This document shows positions 1 through 12,362 of a DNA stretch of 64,000 bases, one piece after another (the first letter of the stretch is position 1; the number at the start of each line of letters is the position of its first letter). Source of the DNA: Alliaria petiolata (lineage: Eukaryota > Streptophyta > Magnoliopsida > Brassicales > Brassicaceae); NCBI GenBank assembly GCA_020283515.1, contig JAHZTW010000001.1:237630468-237694467 (forward strand), given 5' to 3'. The notes beneath the pieces were generated by a model. The model saw only the letters and a program-made list of their open reading frames with translations, had not been told where the DNA came from and did not search any database. Both the position numbers and the translations under genes were made by a program.

Positions 1-563
1 CCCAAAAAAACCCAACGGAATCTGTGAAAGCTTTCCTATAGGTTACAATGAATTTTCAGATTCGAAATTTCACACCTATACACAACTTGGAAACGAACGA
101 AATCGATACTGAGAAATTCGTCTTTCTTTCTTCGTATATACAGAAAAATTACACATGCGTATAGTCAAAATGTTTTTATATTACCGTAATTGTTTATGCT
201 TGCCACAATTTTGACGAGACCCAGACGAATCAACAAGCGCGTGGCTTATACTACCCAATGAAAAGAGAGCACTGACGTCAGCAGTTCTATAGATTGGTCG
301 TCGTTCTCGTCTTACTAAAACGGCATGACGTTCATATCGCACAGAGTAAAACAGCAAGGTTAGCGTACTTATTTTCCACATTGACACAAACCGGACCGAT
401 GTTCCTTGAGCTGAATTTGGATCTTTGGTAACAGTAGTGGCATTGGAAAAAAAAAACTTTACATAATAATCACAGAAAAAGATATTGGAAATACAGTTTG
501 GAAGATTCGCTGCACATTTCATAAAAAAAATTGTTAGAATTTGGAGCATTAATCTTTTTTTTT
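1..563. other. 3' flank of KEA3, no gene seen
   Basis: This stretch lies downstream of the KEA3 stop codon, so its right part should hold the KEA3 3' UTR. The open frames at 181-549 and 485-715 have no recognisable motif and low-complexity composition; I treat them as chance frames. No RNA gene or transposon end is visible. Confidence 0.5.
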
Positions 564-3500
564 TTACTCTTGAGCTTTCTCAGCTTTACCAACAAACCCA
601 TTATCTATATTCACAGAAGAATCAATCTCAGGCTGACTCAAACCATCTGTTTCTTGAAGAATCTCTGCAGAGTCTGCGTTTGAATCAGAAGCTTTCACTT
701 GCATTGGCTTCATGAGCTGGACTTGTGCAGAGTCTGCGGCTAAATCAGAAGCTTTCACTTGCATCGGCTTCATGAGCTGATCTTGTGAAGCAGCATTGGT
801 TTCAGCAGCAGTGATTTCATCTTGAGCTTGAATCTCCATTGAATCTCTAAAAACTTTACTCAGAAAGCTTACGTCATCAGACATTACTCCAAATCCTCTC
901 AACATCTTCGAACCAAGCTGTAAACTCGTCTGTGTGATAACAAAACCAAAAACAAACAAACTCCATCAGGTGGAAATCTCCAGTAATCAAGATTCAAGGA
1001 TGAGATCTTTCTTAAAGTTTACCTCTGCATTTTCAAGAATTGCATCTGTGGCTCCAGCTTTCTTTAGTTCAAGGAGATGCGGTAAATCTTGAGCTCTTGC
1101 GTAAATCGGAGTCTGGTCATAAGATAGAAGCAACCAGAGTTTAGGTTCCAAGCTAACAATTGTTGCCACTTAACTTGAGGTTTCAATAGATATCAAGGAA
1201 GAAGGAAGAGGAAAATAACCGCGGGGAAGGCAAGACGAAGTCTTTGAACAGCCTCAGTGGTTCTCTTCTTGCCTTTATACATTATCATGATTGCTTTAGG
1301 AGATGAAACACCTGCAGATTGCAAAACCGATGGCCTAGATCCGTCTCCATACAATATCGGGAAACCGAGTTTCCTTGATTCCTGCCAAAACCAACATAAA
1401 AGATTTATAACGCCAACATTTGATCAGATCAGGAACAAACAGAATCTGTAATCTGTTTCGGACCTTCACTACAGAAGGATTCAGATCAAAACCAATATAA
1501 GGCCATCCCACAAGGTCACTATCTACTCCTGAGACCAACGGCGTTGACAAAAAATTGGCCAGCACCTACAAAATCATATCCGGATTGGATAAGAAACCAC
1601 TTAGCACTGACTTTTCCAGGAAAAGCAAAAATGCTAACTTTTACCTGACCCATTTGTCCAAATCCAATGATGACAATTGATTCACTAACGTCGTAGTTCA
1701 CATTTTCTTCTATTCTCTGCAGAAATGTTGACAGATTCGTAATGAATGCAAATCTTTTTTTTTTTTCATATATATAAGTGCAGCAAGTAACAATTTATAA
1801 GTTACATCTCCGGGATCAAGTTTCTCATCAAGAAAATCGGCGGCTTTTCTTCCAAGTTGGTTAAGCGTAGGTGTTAACGCCATAGACAAAACAACTACGA
1901 TAATGAGCAGCTTGTTCAGCTCAAGTGGAAGCACTCCTAGCCTGCACATATGATTGGTAACAATCAATCACAGCCACCTAATTAGTACGGAAAACGTCGA
2001 AATGTAATTATTTGTTTTGGAGATGTTTTGAGCAATAATAATGGCAGTTAGAAGAAAAAAACCTGTTGGCTAGAGAGAACACAACGAATGCGAATTCCCC
2101 TCCCTGAGAAAGAAGAAAACCGATTCTCACGCTTTCTTGTAATGTGAGTCCAACTCGGGGACCGAGTGCGGTTATAATCAGTGTTTTGATCACAATGAGA
2201 CCACCCAAGAGTGAGAGGACATTAGGCCATTCTCGAAACAGCACCTGCAAAAGATTTTAACACATCATGAACATAAAATGTTTCAGCGGAAACAGATGCA
2301 TCTTTATGTAATGCAATATGACACTTTTACCTCCATGTCAATGGAAGTTCCCGTGGTTACAAAGAACAAACCAAGAAGTAAGCCTCTAAATGGCCTAATA
2401 TCAGCTTCGATTTGTGTCCGGAAATTTGTTTCTGCTAGAAGTGCTCCCGCAAGAAAAGCTCCAAGCTTCAGAGTAAAATTGAGTTAGGACATTAGAGTGA
2501 GGATATTGATGGAATTTGTATTTTGAAGGGAAATGAAGTCAAACCGTATCGCTGAAACCAAGCTTTTGTGTCAGAAGTGAAGTCCCAGCAACTGTGAGAA
2601 GGCAAAGGGCCACAAAAGCTTCCGAGCTTCTGGTTTCTGCAACAACCTGAATATTATTTTGGGCTTAGTGTTAAGCACTGCACCAAATAAAACGTTGTCC
2701 TCTCTATTCACTCACTTAAAAAGGCCGGTATTAACGAAATAGGTTTTGTCAGGTAATAAAGACATGAAAGAAGTTACCTCGAAAATTCTACGGAGAAGGA
2801 ACTTTCCTCCAAGGGAGAGAATGCCCAACCCACCAAGAGCCTTTGCACTTTCTTTTGCAAGCATCGGCAAGATGCTTTCTCCGACAAGATTCTTGCAAAG
2901 TTACGGAGATTAAGATATTAAGTGCAATGGTCTAAATCAAAACTTATGACTTCATCTAAGTTAACCATTATAACAAACAAACCACAAAAGTCAAGAAGGA
3001 GATAGCCAAAGTACCTGGCTCTCCAACACCGGAAGAACAACTAGTAACGGTACAACAGCTATATCCTGCAAGCAATGCAAGGAGTAGTAAGATAAAGTGT
3101 TTGTCTAGTTCAGGTGTTTGCATATCTTTTTTTGATGAATTTCCAAAAAGGAGATTCTTTAAATAGAAGATAGAAGTTATACTGGATAAGCAGAACCTGT
3201 AGAAGAAGAATTCCCAAGGTTGCTGAGCCAAATCTTGTAGGTAGCTCACCTTTCTCTGCAAGAAGCTGTACATTTTGAAATTGTCAATACAGTAATAAGA
3301 CAGAAGCTACTCAATCTTGATTGCTCTTCCTAGAAATATGACTTTAAGGTATTGCAACTGTGCTAATATACCTGTAGAACAAAAGCTGAAGAAGACAATG
3401 AGAGAGCAGCGCCAATGACAATGGCCTCATCAATGCTTCTGATGTTGACCTGGATTTTTATAGAAAGTATAGATCATATTAGGATATAGCTCTTAAAGCC

Positions 3501-4871
3501 TAGCATAAAGCATCAGAGATTGGCAGCTATTAGACCATGATCACATTGGAAAAAGAGGCTTCTGTTAAATTTGCATGGAACGAAAGGTATTAAATTGCCA
3601 AGAGCATCTTAAGAAGACCCCCAAGCGAAAGGCCTTACCAAGTCAGGCCTTGAATGAAAGAGGAACTCGAGAATTCTTGTTCCTATGGCTCCATTTGGTG
3701 GGAGTTCAAAAGCGGTGAAAGCAAGCGTGCATAACAAAACCTTCAAAACAGGGAAAATAAGCAAAACAGAACAACGTAAGGTAAACATCAAACAAACAAT
3801 GTATGACTGACTATAAAGTTGCATAATGAAATCGACTCCTAGAGATTCTTGACTCTTGAGATGTTATAGGAAGGAATGTAAGCGGTTTAAAGACAACTTG
3901 GGAACTTTTATAAGGACCAAACCTGAGATAATCCCATGCCAAAAGCAAATTTTGCAAGAGCTTTTAGACGTGCAAGTGAAAGCTCTAGACCCATCTCAAA
4001 GAGCTGCGAGAAAACAATCATGGTAGGCCAAATCATTACCCCTTATTCAATGCATAAAGCTTTCTGTCAACAAAATGAACATTATTATTCAAATGCTCAC
4101 CAGGAAAAGAATCCCCCATTCCGAAAGAACTTTAACATCTGTGAGATTTCTAATCAAACCAAACTGATTCAGTACAACACCAGCAAAGAAGAAACCAAGT
4201 ATCTAGGAGAACCAACAAGAAAAACAAAAAAGTCAGTCATACGCTAAGTATTTATAACCGAGAATATAAACCAACCCCGCGTAGCATATTGTTATACCGG
4301 ACTGGCTTTGAGCACTCTGAAAGCAGGGACAATAATAACAGTAACCATCAAGAATGTCAAAGTATCGAATCCAAGATCGTTGATTACATCAACGGCACTT
4401 GCTACATCTACTCCTGCATAAGTCTGCACTCTCCTCCCTGAGAATTCGAACCGTCTACCTCGGAAATAGAATCTTCTAGAAGTATCCAGGAAAGCTCTTC
4501 TTGTAACTAAATCTCTACCCCCAAAAGAATGCAACTTAATCCCATAGCTTACGCCTGTCGAATACACAGGCACACACGATTTCACCGTGAAAATACAATG
4601 CTTCAATCGACCACTGTGTTGTTTTAGCTCATACCCCTGCAATCGAATTAAAACACTGAATCAGAACCAAGATTCAACAACAGGAATCACTGTCACCAAT
4701 ATAATCTTGAATGCTTCACATAAAGAAGAAATTCTCAGACAATGGAGATTCAATTCAGGCACAATACTAGAAATTTCAAGTAAGCGGAAGAAGAAGAAGA
4801 AGAAGAAAGCAGGAAATTACCTTGGGAGAGGGGCAACAAGAGATGGACCCCAACATAGTACTAATTGCCAT
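564..4871 (-). CDS. KEA3: K+ efflux antiporter 3, chloroplast (KEA3-like)
   Basis: Monovalent-cation/proton antiporter of the CPA2 family. In Arabidopsis KEA3 sits in the thylakoid membrane, exchanges K+ for H+ and tunes the proton gradient when light changes (family knowledge). The start at 4869-4871 gives a 17-codon first exon (4821-4871) that splices in frame to an exon beginning at 4636 (GYELKQ). Residues after that look like a plastid transit region rich in R and S, followed by membrane segments. The antiporter core includes GPRVGLTLQESVRIGFLLSQ (around 2110-2160) and LLSQGGEFAFVVFSLANR. An RCK/KTN nucleotide-binding motif, IVIIGFGQMGQ, is near 1645-1680. The tail ends KAEKAQE at 564. 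Many short exons lie between 1000 and 4300; I did not fix every splice site. The tail carries a 20-residue tandem duplication (listed separately). Strong call for family, good for the KEA3 member. Confidence 0.88.
661..780 (-). repeat. 60-bp tandem duplication in the KEA3 tail
   Basis: Bases 661-720 and 721-780 are two adjacent copies of one 60-bp unit with only a few differences. In the KEA3 frame this is exactly 20 codons, so it doubles the motif QLMKPMQVKASD-x-x-ADSA without shifting the frame. It lies in the hydrophilic C-terminal tail behind the RCK domain. Confidence 0.85.
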
Positions 4872-6086
4872 TTTGAGATTGAATCCACAGAATTAAAGCC
4901 TAAAGGCATTTACTTTTGTCACCCATAAACCCTAAAAACTCGAACTTTAATTTGTTTTCCCCAAGTGGATAATATTACAGAACAAAACTCCTGCCTTTGC
5001 GTTCCAAGAAGAAGAAACTGACTAAAGCTAAGGAAGACAATAGACCACGTCAGAGACGAGAACGCCTAGTGTATCTCCAGATATATGATTCTATATACGT
5101 ATATGCATACAAGTATAGGGAGAGAGAAAGAGAGCAAAAGGAGGGAAATTTCATGTCTAGAGAGAGACTGAGAGAGAAAGATTCTTTTTTTTTTTTAATC
5201 TTATTATTTTATTTTTGTGGATATATCTGCAGACTGTTAAAATGAAGAAGCGTTTCAAGCCACACAGACGGATTCCGATTGTAGAAGACGACATCTTTGG
5301 GTCTCTTGTTTGCTGACGTTTAAACCGGTAACCGGTTCTCGTCTGGTTAAGTAAAAGATCAAATTTATTTAGCACGTGTCATTTGTGAATAAGGTGCTTT
5401 CACGGCCCGAACTTTCCATCTGGTGGGCCTCATGGTTCAGCTCACGAGCCTTTTAGATAATTTAGTGGACGTAATTAACTAATTTTCTTTTTTTTTTTCT
5501 GTTCAATTATTACGTGCCCTAGAAGTAAACGAAGAAATGCTCTACTTTTCTTCCGAAACACGCTTAGTCGCTTACTTGGTGTGTCCTCAGGGTGGGGAGT
5601 CAAATGAGACATTTGTCTTGACCCCCAAATTTTTTACTGTTAATATGTATAGATTTTTTGACCCGCAAAGCATTAAAAAAAATTATGTATGTATTTAAAC
5701 CAAAAATGTTTATGGCCTTCTAAATCTCAGAGCCGGCCCTGTGTGTCCTTCATCTAAAGCCTCAAAACCAACTGAATGATAATCAGTTTATAGTAATATT
5801 GAGACCGTCTCTTCGTATTAATGCTCGTGAGCTTATTACATACACGAAACAGAAGATAATAATGGACTGAAAAGAAGACAGGTGTGGAGGAAGCCTTTTA
5901 TTCTCTCTATTTCCAAACATGTTCCATAATACAGTAATTAGAAAATGATCCAACATCTAATGATTTCTTGTCATCTATTGCGATGACCAACATATACACT
6001 ACATGATTCTTGTGGCTTCGTTTCACCATGAGAAAACAAGAGAATTGTACAAGACAATCTGAGTTGATAACTTTATGATCAAACCC
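4872..6086. other. KEA3 5' flank and intergenic DNA with simple repeats
   Basis: The left part holds the KEA3 5' leader and promoter. There is a GAA-rich tract in intron 1 (about 4787-4807) and a GA-rich tract at about 5118-5180. A GC-rich palindrome-like motif, AGAGCCGGCCCTG, occurs near 5731; it resembles hAT transposon ends, but I could not find a matching partner end. No supported gene. Confidence 0.45.
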
Positions 6087-7019
6087 TCAGGTTACAGGGG
6101 AAATTTGTGCCGGTTTGAAATTGATGGAAACGCTGTTAACGCAGTGGCGTTCATCGGTTGGAGTACCGTAGCCTTCTCCTTTGAAAACATGGCCTAAATG
6201 TCCATCGCATGCCGCACAAGTGATCTCGGTCCTTCTCCCATCTGAATCAGGCTGATAATTATGTAGAATCACACATCAAGCAAACAAAAGCAAGAGAGTT
6301 TTTAGTTACCAAATATTTCAAGAAAAATTAAACCAAAAACATACAAGAAGATTATATATATATATATTACGGTTCGGTTTATGGCGCCGGGGAGTCCTTC
6401 GAAGAAAGCTGGCCAGCCGCAACCGGAGTCGAACTTTGTTGTGGATTTATAGAGAGGAGCTTTGCATCCGACGCAGCAGAAGATTCCTTCCTCGAAGAAC
6501 TTGTCATATTCTCCGGTTCGTGGCTTTCTGAATTTTTTTGACAAACCACAAAAACATCGTTTTCTTATTGTTTATTGCAACGAACATTGGTTTCTTAATC
6601 TTACCAAGCACAAACGATTTGCAAAAATATTTAAATGAAGACTAAAGAAAGTTATATATTTCGAAATTTTGATTTTTTGAAACACAAAAATTGCATTTGA
6701 AACAACTTTTTCTACCGGGAAAAAGATAGGATCTTCTATACAAATCCCTTAACTTGTTTGACCTCTTAAAGATCCTTTTCTAATGGTTGCTTGCAGCATA
6801 ATTAACATGTTGAATCTATCAAATGTTCTAAAGCCAAGAACACGTAGGCATTCATGGGTGAAACGACGGTCCACGTCATATAAGTTCTGTGATTCTTAAG
6901 CATTGAAACAAAACTTACTCAGTGCCTTTTTGACGGAGAACCCTAAACTGCTCAGGAGAAAGGATGGCACGCCACTCCTCCTCTGTTTTTTGGACCGCCG
7001 ACACAGGAGCCGCCGCCAT
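6087..7019 (-). CDS. Peptide methionine-R-sulfoxide reductase B, cytosolic type
   Basis: Reduces methionine-R-sulfoxide in proteins back to methionine using thioredoxin-type reductants. Three exons are evident. Exon 1 starts at 7017-7019 (MAAAPVSAVQK, then TEEEWRAILSPEQFRVLRQK) and ends at a GA|GTAAG donor. The second carries KPRTGEYDKFFEEGIFCCVG with FDSGCGWPAFFEGLPGAINR. The last carries RRTEITCAACDGHLGHVFKG and ends SPVT at 6087. The two CxxC pairs (CCVGC and CAAC) bind structural zinc, and the catalytic Cys is in RHCVNSVSINF. Predicted size is near 140 residues, with no transit peptide, as in the cytosolic MSRB5-MSRB9 group. In Arabidopsis several such genes sit in tandem at the corresponding place, and a relic of another copy lies at 10446-10540. 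I cannot assign the exact member. Confidence 0.9.
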
Positions 7020-7651
7020 CACCACCACCACGGAAGCTAACCGGAAGCTGATATATTGCGACGGAGGAAAAGGAAACCGGAATCGGATGCAAGCGTCTGA
7101 TGTTGACTTTATGAACCCTTTGCAGTGTGTAATTTATACCTAATTTTCAGTGATATGTATCTTTCCTTGTGTTGCGTCGACATTCGTTCATGTGAACAGT
7201 TGTGTTCTATAGACTGGTGGGAGAGGATTGATTTAAGAAATCATGCACGTGCTTTATTGTCCCGTAATCCCGTCCCGGTTCGGTTTCCAAAATTCGGCTT
7301 CTCGTAAAAATGCAAAATCTCAAAAGAATTAGGACAGAACCGGAGGATATCATTCTGAAACTTGAGGATTTCATATTCGGGTCCAAATAACTATCCGGTT
7401 TCAGATCGGTGACTAGATCAAAATCTATTCCGATAACCCACCACAATCGTTTTCATACAGACACACACACCTACATGTTTCTTATTCTTCTGTCTTTTCT
7501 CTCTCACTCACTTGAATGAAAACAAGAGAAATAAGTCAATAACTATAATCGGTTTTATACTCATATATTCAAAACTAGCTCTTATAGCTGATTAAAGGAG
7601 ATTGTTAATATCGAAATGATCGAATCAAACTTGTCATTATCCGCTTTTCTT
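7020..7651. other. Intergenic, no gene seen
   Basis: MSRB promoter side on the left, 3' flank of the YqgF-like gene on the right. The open frames at 7125-7307 and 7207-7446 show no known motif and overlap on opposite strands; not supported as genes. Confidence 0.45.
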
Positions 7652-9008
7652 TTACTCTCCCGGGTTAGTGTTTACATACTTGTTTGCGTAATCCAAGTAC
7701 TCCTGCAAGTAACAATCAAACATAAAAGAGGTTTCCAAGTAAGAAAAGAGGAGATCAAAAGAAAGATTTCATCATGTCTCTAACAAAAGCAGAAATTAGG
7801 AAACGTACCTGAAGTATAACTACCGCGGCAAACTTGTCTGACATTGTCTTCTCTTGATCCGGATGCAGATTCAAGGGCTGCAACATCAGTTCAATGGTCT
7901 GCGAACAGTATTACATGAGATTAATGGCTTCTAACTTGTATTTACTATGACTTGCAAGATTTTTAAATCTGAATACGCTTTACCTTTGATGATAACCGCT
8001 CGTCCCAATATGTGTACTTGACATCCTTGAGTCTTTCGGTTTTACGAAGTTCCTCGATGAAAAGATTCACCGTGACAACCTGATTTCCCAAGTTTTAAAA
8101 AATATCATTTTCTCTGGTTACAAGTGCTAGGGAAGAGGAAAAGTACTTCGCAACTCAATGGAAAAAAACTTACGTCCTCTACATTGTTCAGTTTGCCAAA
8201 TGGATAACCAACGACAAAGCCCGACACTGAAAATGCTTTGACCTGCATGATGAGTAAAAGCAAAATGATTGGTTCATAAGTATAATTGATAGAGTATCTA
8301 CAATGTCAAGAACATTGATCTTTTTTCACAAGTCTACTTGTTGGTGATTAACTACAAATAATGTCAAGGACTCGTGTTGGATAAATAAACCTAAAGAGTA
8401 AGTTTTACTGAGATACTTAAAAACCCTACAAAATCAAACCTTGATTCTTCAATCGCATGTGATCATAAAAAGCAGGATGAAGAAAGTATTGATCAACCAT
8501 TACATATCTCTGACGCATGACTCAATCTTAGTAGACACTGTTCTACACTATCAAGCTCTCCTCGTCGTGGTCCAAAACAAACTTATAAATGATAGTCTCT
8601 CTTCTTCTTAAAAAGTTATGTTTATACTTAACGCCGAGCTATAGCTAAAATACAGGAAAAAGCAAATAAATTTAGCACCTACCAGGTTCTGGAAATCTGA
8701 AGCCATCAAGTCAATGTTTGTTTTCTTCCTAAGCAAAACACTGCACGAGAAAATAGAATATTTGCAATAAGTTATACTGATTGAATCAATTTTGGTAGTA
8801 TCTGCTTGAACAACTTGAATTTTAAAAAGAGAGAGAGAGAGAGAGTGAAACATGTGTACCTCAATGGAGTTGCAATCATACTTGAAGGATCTGAAATAGC
8901 TAATCCAACATACTTATCACCAACATCTAACCCAAGAAACCGCCCAGGGACCGACACTTTTGTCTTCAACGCATCGCCCAGTAACCTCAATGGCTTCACA
9001 TACTTCAT
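7652..9008 (-). CDS. YqgF/RuvX-like RNase H-fold protein (putative Holliday junction resolvase)
   Basis: Belongs to the YqgF (RuvX) family: RNase H-fold proteins that in bacteria act in rRNA processing and have been proposed as Holliday junction resolvases; plant copies are little studied. Exon 1 starts at 9006-9008 and reads MKYVKPLRLLGDALKTKVSV followed by PGRFLGLDVGDKYVGLAISD. The first acidic residue of the active site is in LGLDVG. Later exons give FVVGYPFGKLNNVED (about 8172-8242), KYTYWDERLSSK (about 7985-8015, the conserved DERLS motif) and HPDQEKTMSDKFAAVVILQ (about 7809-7870). The last exon ends YANKYVNTNPGE with stop at 7652-7654. All family motifs are present in order, so the gene looks intact with about six exons. 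No clear transit peptide is visible with this start. Confidence 0.83.
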
Positions 9009-10445
9009 TTCCTGGACAAATATGTAACAAGTGGTGGCATCCAGATCTTCGATTCAGAATCCGAAGCGTATGAATCTGGGAGGAATCGATTTAATGAAAT
9101 GAAATGAGAGTTTTCTTCCGGTCCAAGCTCAGATCTGCTCAAGGAGGAGGAGAGCGAGCGAGCGAGAAACGGAAAGTAAATCGAAGAAGAGGAGAGAGCG
9201 CTCCTGTCTTCCTTATTACCGATTCTACCCCTGCCAATACGACGTGGTTTTGACGTTTTAAAGTAAAAACTGAAAAACTCACGGGCGGCTTTGATTAATA
9301 TTATTAAAGCAAATTATTTGTAATTGAAGATGTGTATATATGTTATTGAAAATGTCTATATGTAAGTTTTATAGTATTTATAAACTGTATGTTTTTTTCT
9401 TGAAAAGGGCATTCATATTTAAAGCATGAAACGTTAACAGTGTGGATAACAAAATTACCAGAAACATCGTCAATAAAAATATAATTATAATCACTATATA
9501 AAAAATAACTAAACTTTAAACCCTTAAATATATACCCTAAACCCTAACCGTGGATAGGTGAATCCAAACTGAAGATAAATGAACCCAAACCCTCCCCTAA
9601 ACCCAAAAATATATACCCCAAAACCCCCTCCTTAATGATTGGTGAACCCAAACATATTAGTGTAAAATTTTATATGTTGATATAAATTTTCATATGTTAA
9701 CCCTGTTAAAACACTGTTCATCTTTTTTTGTTGGACAAAACGATTTTTTCGCACAGTTAACCAAAAAATCTAAAATCTAATCATATAATACCAAAACTGA
9801 AAGCTTCGTATTAATTTGTTTGATCCCTAAAACCTAAAAAAGAAAATTCACAAAAGAAACCCAAGATTTTTTGTTTGGTTTAAGCAAAATCTAGATTTGA
9901 TTTAAGAAAAATCCAAATTTTGTTTTGTGATTCATAGATTTTAAATATTTGATGGAAGAAAAGAAGGTAAATCTGAGATTAGTAAGAGGAAATAGGAAAG
10001 GAGAGAGACGATGGAGAGAATAAAGAGAGAGGAAAGAGAGAGAGATATTTCATGTACATAACGATACAATATTAAAAGTAACGGTGGATGCTGATGGTCA
10101 CTTGCCTTTAACAAAAATTGTGAGGGGTAAAACGTAATTGTATAGGGTAAAAGCGTTAGTTTCTTAACGCATTATCTAAGGGCGTTATTTTAACATATTA
10201 AGTCGGTCAAATGGTTATATCCCGAATTGACTCTAGTTGTTTTACGAGCATAGAGCCCCCAGTACATATAATTGGATCAATCTCCAATAGCCAAAGAAAC
10301 ACAATATGCGATGATCATAATTTGAAACAAAGGCTGATCCAAGTGTTGAATCATCAATTGCTTAAAGAGACAGTTTATTGATACATCTCAAGAGCCATCT
10401 CCTGGAAATTTCTGATACAACAGAAGCAGAAATGGAAAAAGTTAC
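9009..10445. other. Intergenic AT-rich DNA with telomere-like motifs
   Basis: The first ~200 bp is purine-rich leader/promoter of the YqgF-like gene. At about 9520-9640 there are several CCCTAAACCCTAA-type motifs, as in degenerate interstitial telomere-like repeats. The rest is AT-rich with no open frame or clear transposon ends. Confidence 0.45.
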
Positions 10446-10540
10446 TCGGTGCCTTTCTGCCGGAGAATCCGAAACTGCTCATGAGAAAGAACCGCACGCC
10501 ACTCCTCTTCTCCTTTCTGGACCGATCCCGGAGCCGCCAT
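10446..10540 (-). pseudogene. MSRB exon 1 relic
   Basis: Reading the minus strand from an ATG at 10538-10540 gives MAAPGSVQKGEEEWRAVLSH then EQFRILRQKGTE. This closely matches exon 1 of the intact MSRB at 6087-7019, up to the same splice position (GA|GTAAC here, GA|GTAAG in the intact gene). Nothing resembling MSRB exons 2 and 3 follows, so the zinc-binding and catalytic cysteines are absent. It is most likely the leftover of another member of a tandem MSRB cluster; the Pack-MULE begins 190 bp to its right. Confidence 0.85.
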
Positions 10541-10718
10541 GGCTAGGATACAATACAACCACCGTAGAAGCTTAAGACAGTAGAGAGGGAAACCAAATCG
10601 GATTCGGCGGAGATAGGATTGATGATGAAATCACAATCTCTTTGAATGTCTAAAAAGTCCATTTCTTCATTAATTTACTTAGTTACCCCTGATTTCCGTA
10701 ATCAATTACCTTAACACC

Positions 10719-10729
10719 CCTAAAGGAAG
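10719..10729. repeat. Left target-site duplication of the Pack-MULE
   Basis: CCTAAAGGAAG at this position recurs at 14674-14684, directly outside the opposite inverted end. A 9-11 bp duplication is what Mutator-like elements leave. The shared stretch can be read as 11-13 bp because the base next to it is also C. Confidence 0.8.
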
Positions 10730-11295
10730 GGCATTAATCTCATTTGTCCCTCCGTACAACACAAAAAATCTAATTACCCCTCTCAAATCTAACTACCCCT
10801 CTCCTATATGAATGGACTGTTTAGTCCTTCATTTATAAAAAAAAAAATTTGAAAATCAAAAAGAAAAAGAAATCTGGTGGGTGGTTTGGTAGGACCCCAA
10901 TTATAAAATTAATTCTAAACCAACCAAACCAACCACCAAAATTTAATTGCACCTCTCTTCCTCTTCTTCCTCTCACGTTTCTACCATTAACGAATCAGAG
11001 GCATGAATTTGAAGGTTAGTTGTTGCTACTTTTTATGCTATTTTCGATTTCATGATTGAATTATCAAGTTTATGTCATAGACAAAGCAATCACAAAGCAA
11101 TTAATACATAGTTTCTTCTCAATTAGGGAATTTCATAGTAAAAAAATTTTTGATTTTTTTTTTGCTCATTGGAGTCACTGAGCTAGTTGGGTAAGACTAT
11201 TAGAAACTGATATTGTTAATTAAAAGGGATATCTTGATTAACTGAGCAATGCATCGTAATAAATTGTGATGATTCGTATGATAAACCAAACTTTC

Positions 11296-11590
11296 TGGGT
11301 ACTACTGGTGCGACTAGTACCACTCGTTTTAAGTACAACTAGTGCAACTACATTTTAGTTGTACTCAAGTCCATCTGGGTAAACCAGTACGACTATGCTT
11401 TCTACAAAAAAGTCAATAGCACAATTTTTAAATGTATTTGTAAACATTTTCCACATAAAATAGGTCATAGAACATGTGCAAGCATATATGAACATTTCAT
11501 AGTTATATTAATTTGATCCATGAAAATGTGGTGTCTACACAATCTACCTTATACTTTTAAGGTTACTTAGGAAATCTTAACCACACAAAC
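11296..11590 (+). repeat. Direct repeat copy 1 inside the MULE, rich in GTACNACT motifs
   Basis: About 295 bp that recur at 12052-12362 at roughly 90% identity by eye. The start of each copy is packed with short related motifs such as GTACGACTA, GTACAACTA, GTACCACT and their complements. The two copies flank the transposase fragment. Confidence 0.8.
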
Positions 11591-11699
11591 ATAACTGGAC
11601 ATATTAAGTGAATTTAGTACGACAAGGATTAACTAAACTTTCTAGGTACTACTGGGTAAAACTTGTTCTTACAAGTATTTTGATATAAACATATACCCA

Positions 11700-12026
11700 T
11701 GTGTGCATGCAATTGGTGCTGCCATCCATATGAGCAGAGATAGGGAACTTCATCTACAAGAGTTTTGCTCCAAATATTATTTGGTACAGCTATGGGCATT
11801 GGCATACTCCAGGACAATCTATCCAGTTCTTCATATGCCTGAACGGGTTGTACCTGAAGAGATACAAGTACAAGAAGTCTTACCTCCGGAATATGAAGTA
11901 AAAAAAGGAAAACCGCAACAGAAAAGATTCCCATCAGTTGGAGAACATCGTGGAAGAGGAAGAGGACGAAGAGGAAGAGGTGGACGTTGGGCTCAATGGT
12001 TTGGGATTGATGGTAGTGAAGAGTAA
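11700..12026 (+). pseudogene. MuDR-type transposase C-terminal fragment
   Basis: The open frame holds a C-x-H pair of a SWIM-type zinc finger (C-V-HAIGAA at 11700), then EFCSKYYLVQLWALAYSRTI and YPVLHMPERVVPEEI. This matches the usual end of plant MULE transposases, where a Cys-rich finger is followed by a YY-x-V...Y-x-x-x-I-x-PV block and a GRP-K basic tail. It ends with a Gly/Arg-rich stretch (RGRGRGRRGRGG) and a stop at 12024-12026. The DDE catalytic domain and the N-terminal part are absent, so it cannot be an active transposase on its own. Confidence 0.7.
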
Positions 12027-12051
12027 TTTATGTCTTTGTTTTAAATATGTC

Positions 12052-12362
12052 GGGTACGACTGGTGCGACTAGTACCACTCGTTTTAAGTACAACTAGTGC
12101 AACTACATTTTAGTTGTACTCAAGTCCAACTGGAAAAACCAGTACGACTATGCTTTTTACAAAAATGTCAAAAACACAATTTCTAAATGTATTTGTAAAA
12201 ATGTTTTCACATAAAATAGGCCATAGAACATGTGCAAGCATATTTGAACATTTCATAGTTATATTAGTTTGATTCATGAAAATGTTTGATCCATGAAAAT
12301 GTGATGTCTACACAATCTACCTTATACTTTTAAGGTTACTTTGAAAATCTTAACTATACAAA
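12052..12362 (+). repeat. Direct repeat copy 2 inside the MULE
   Basis: Second copy of the ~300 bp repeat seen at 11296-11590, with a small internal duplication around 12270-12300 (a Met/Lys-like GATYCATGAAAATG stretch repeated). Further scattered GTACAACTA motifs continue to about 12770. Confidence 0.8.

Noticed and set aside
181..715. Overlapping open frames of 122 and 76 codons left of KEA3
   Set aside because: They overlap on opposite strands, have no recognisable motif and sit in 3' flanking DNA.
5700..5740. End of a hAT element (AGAGCCGGCCCTG)
   Set aside because: Only one end is visible and no matching partner or duplication was found.
9520..9640. Interstitial telomere from a chromosome fusion
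   Set aside because: Only a few CCCTAAA-like motifs, imperfect and scattered in AT-rich DNA.
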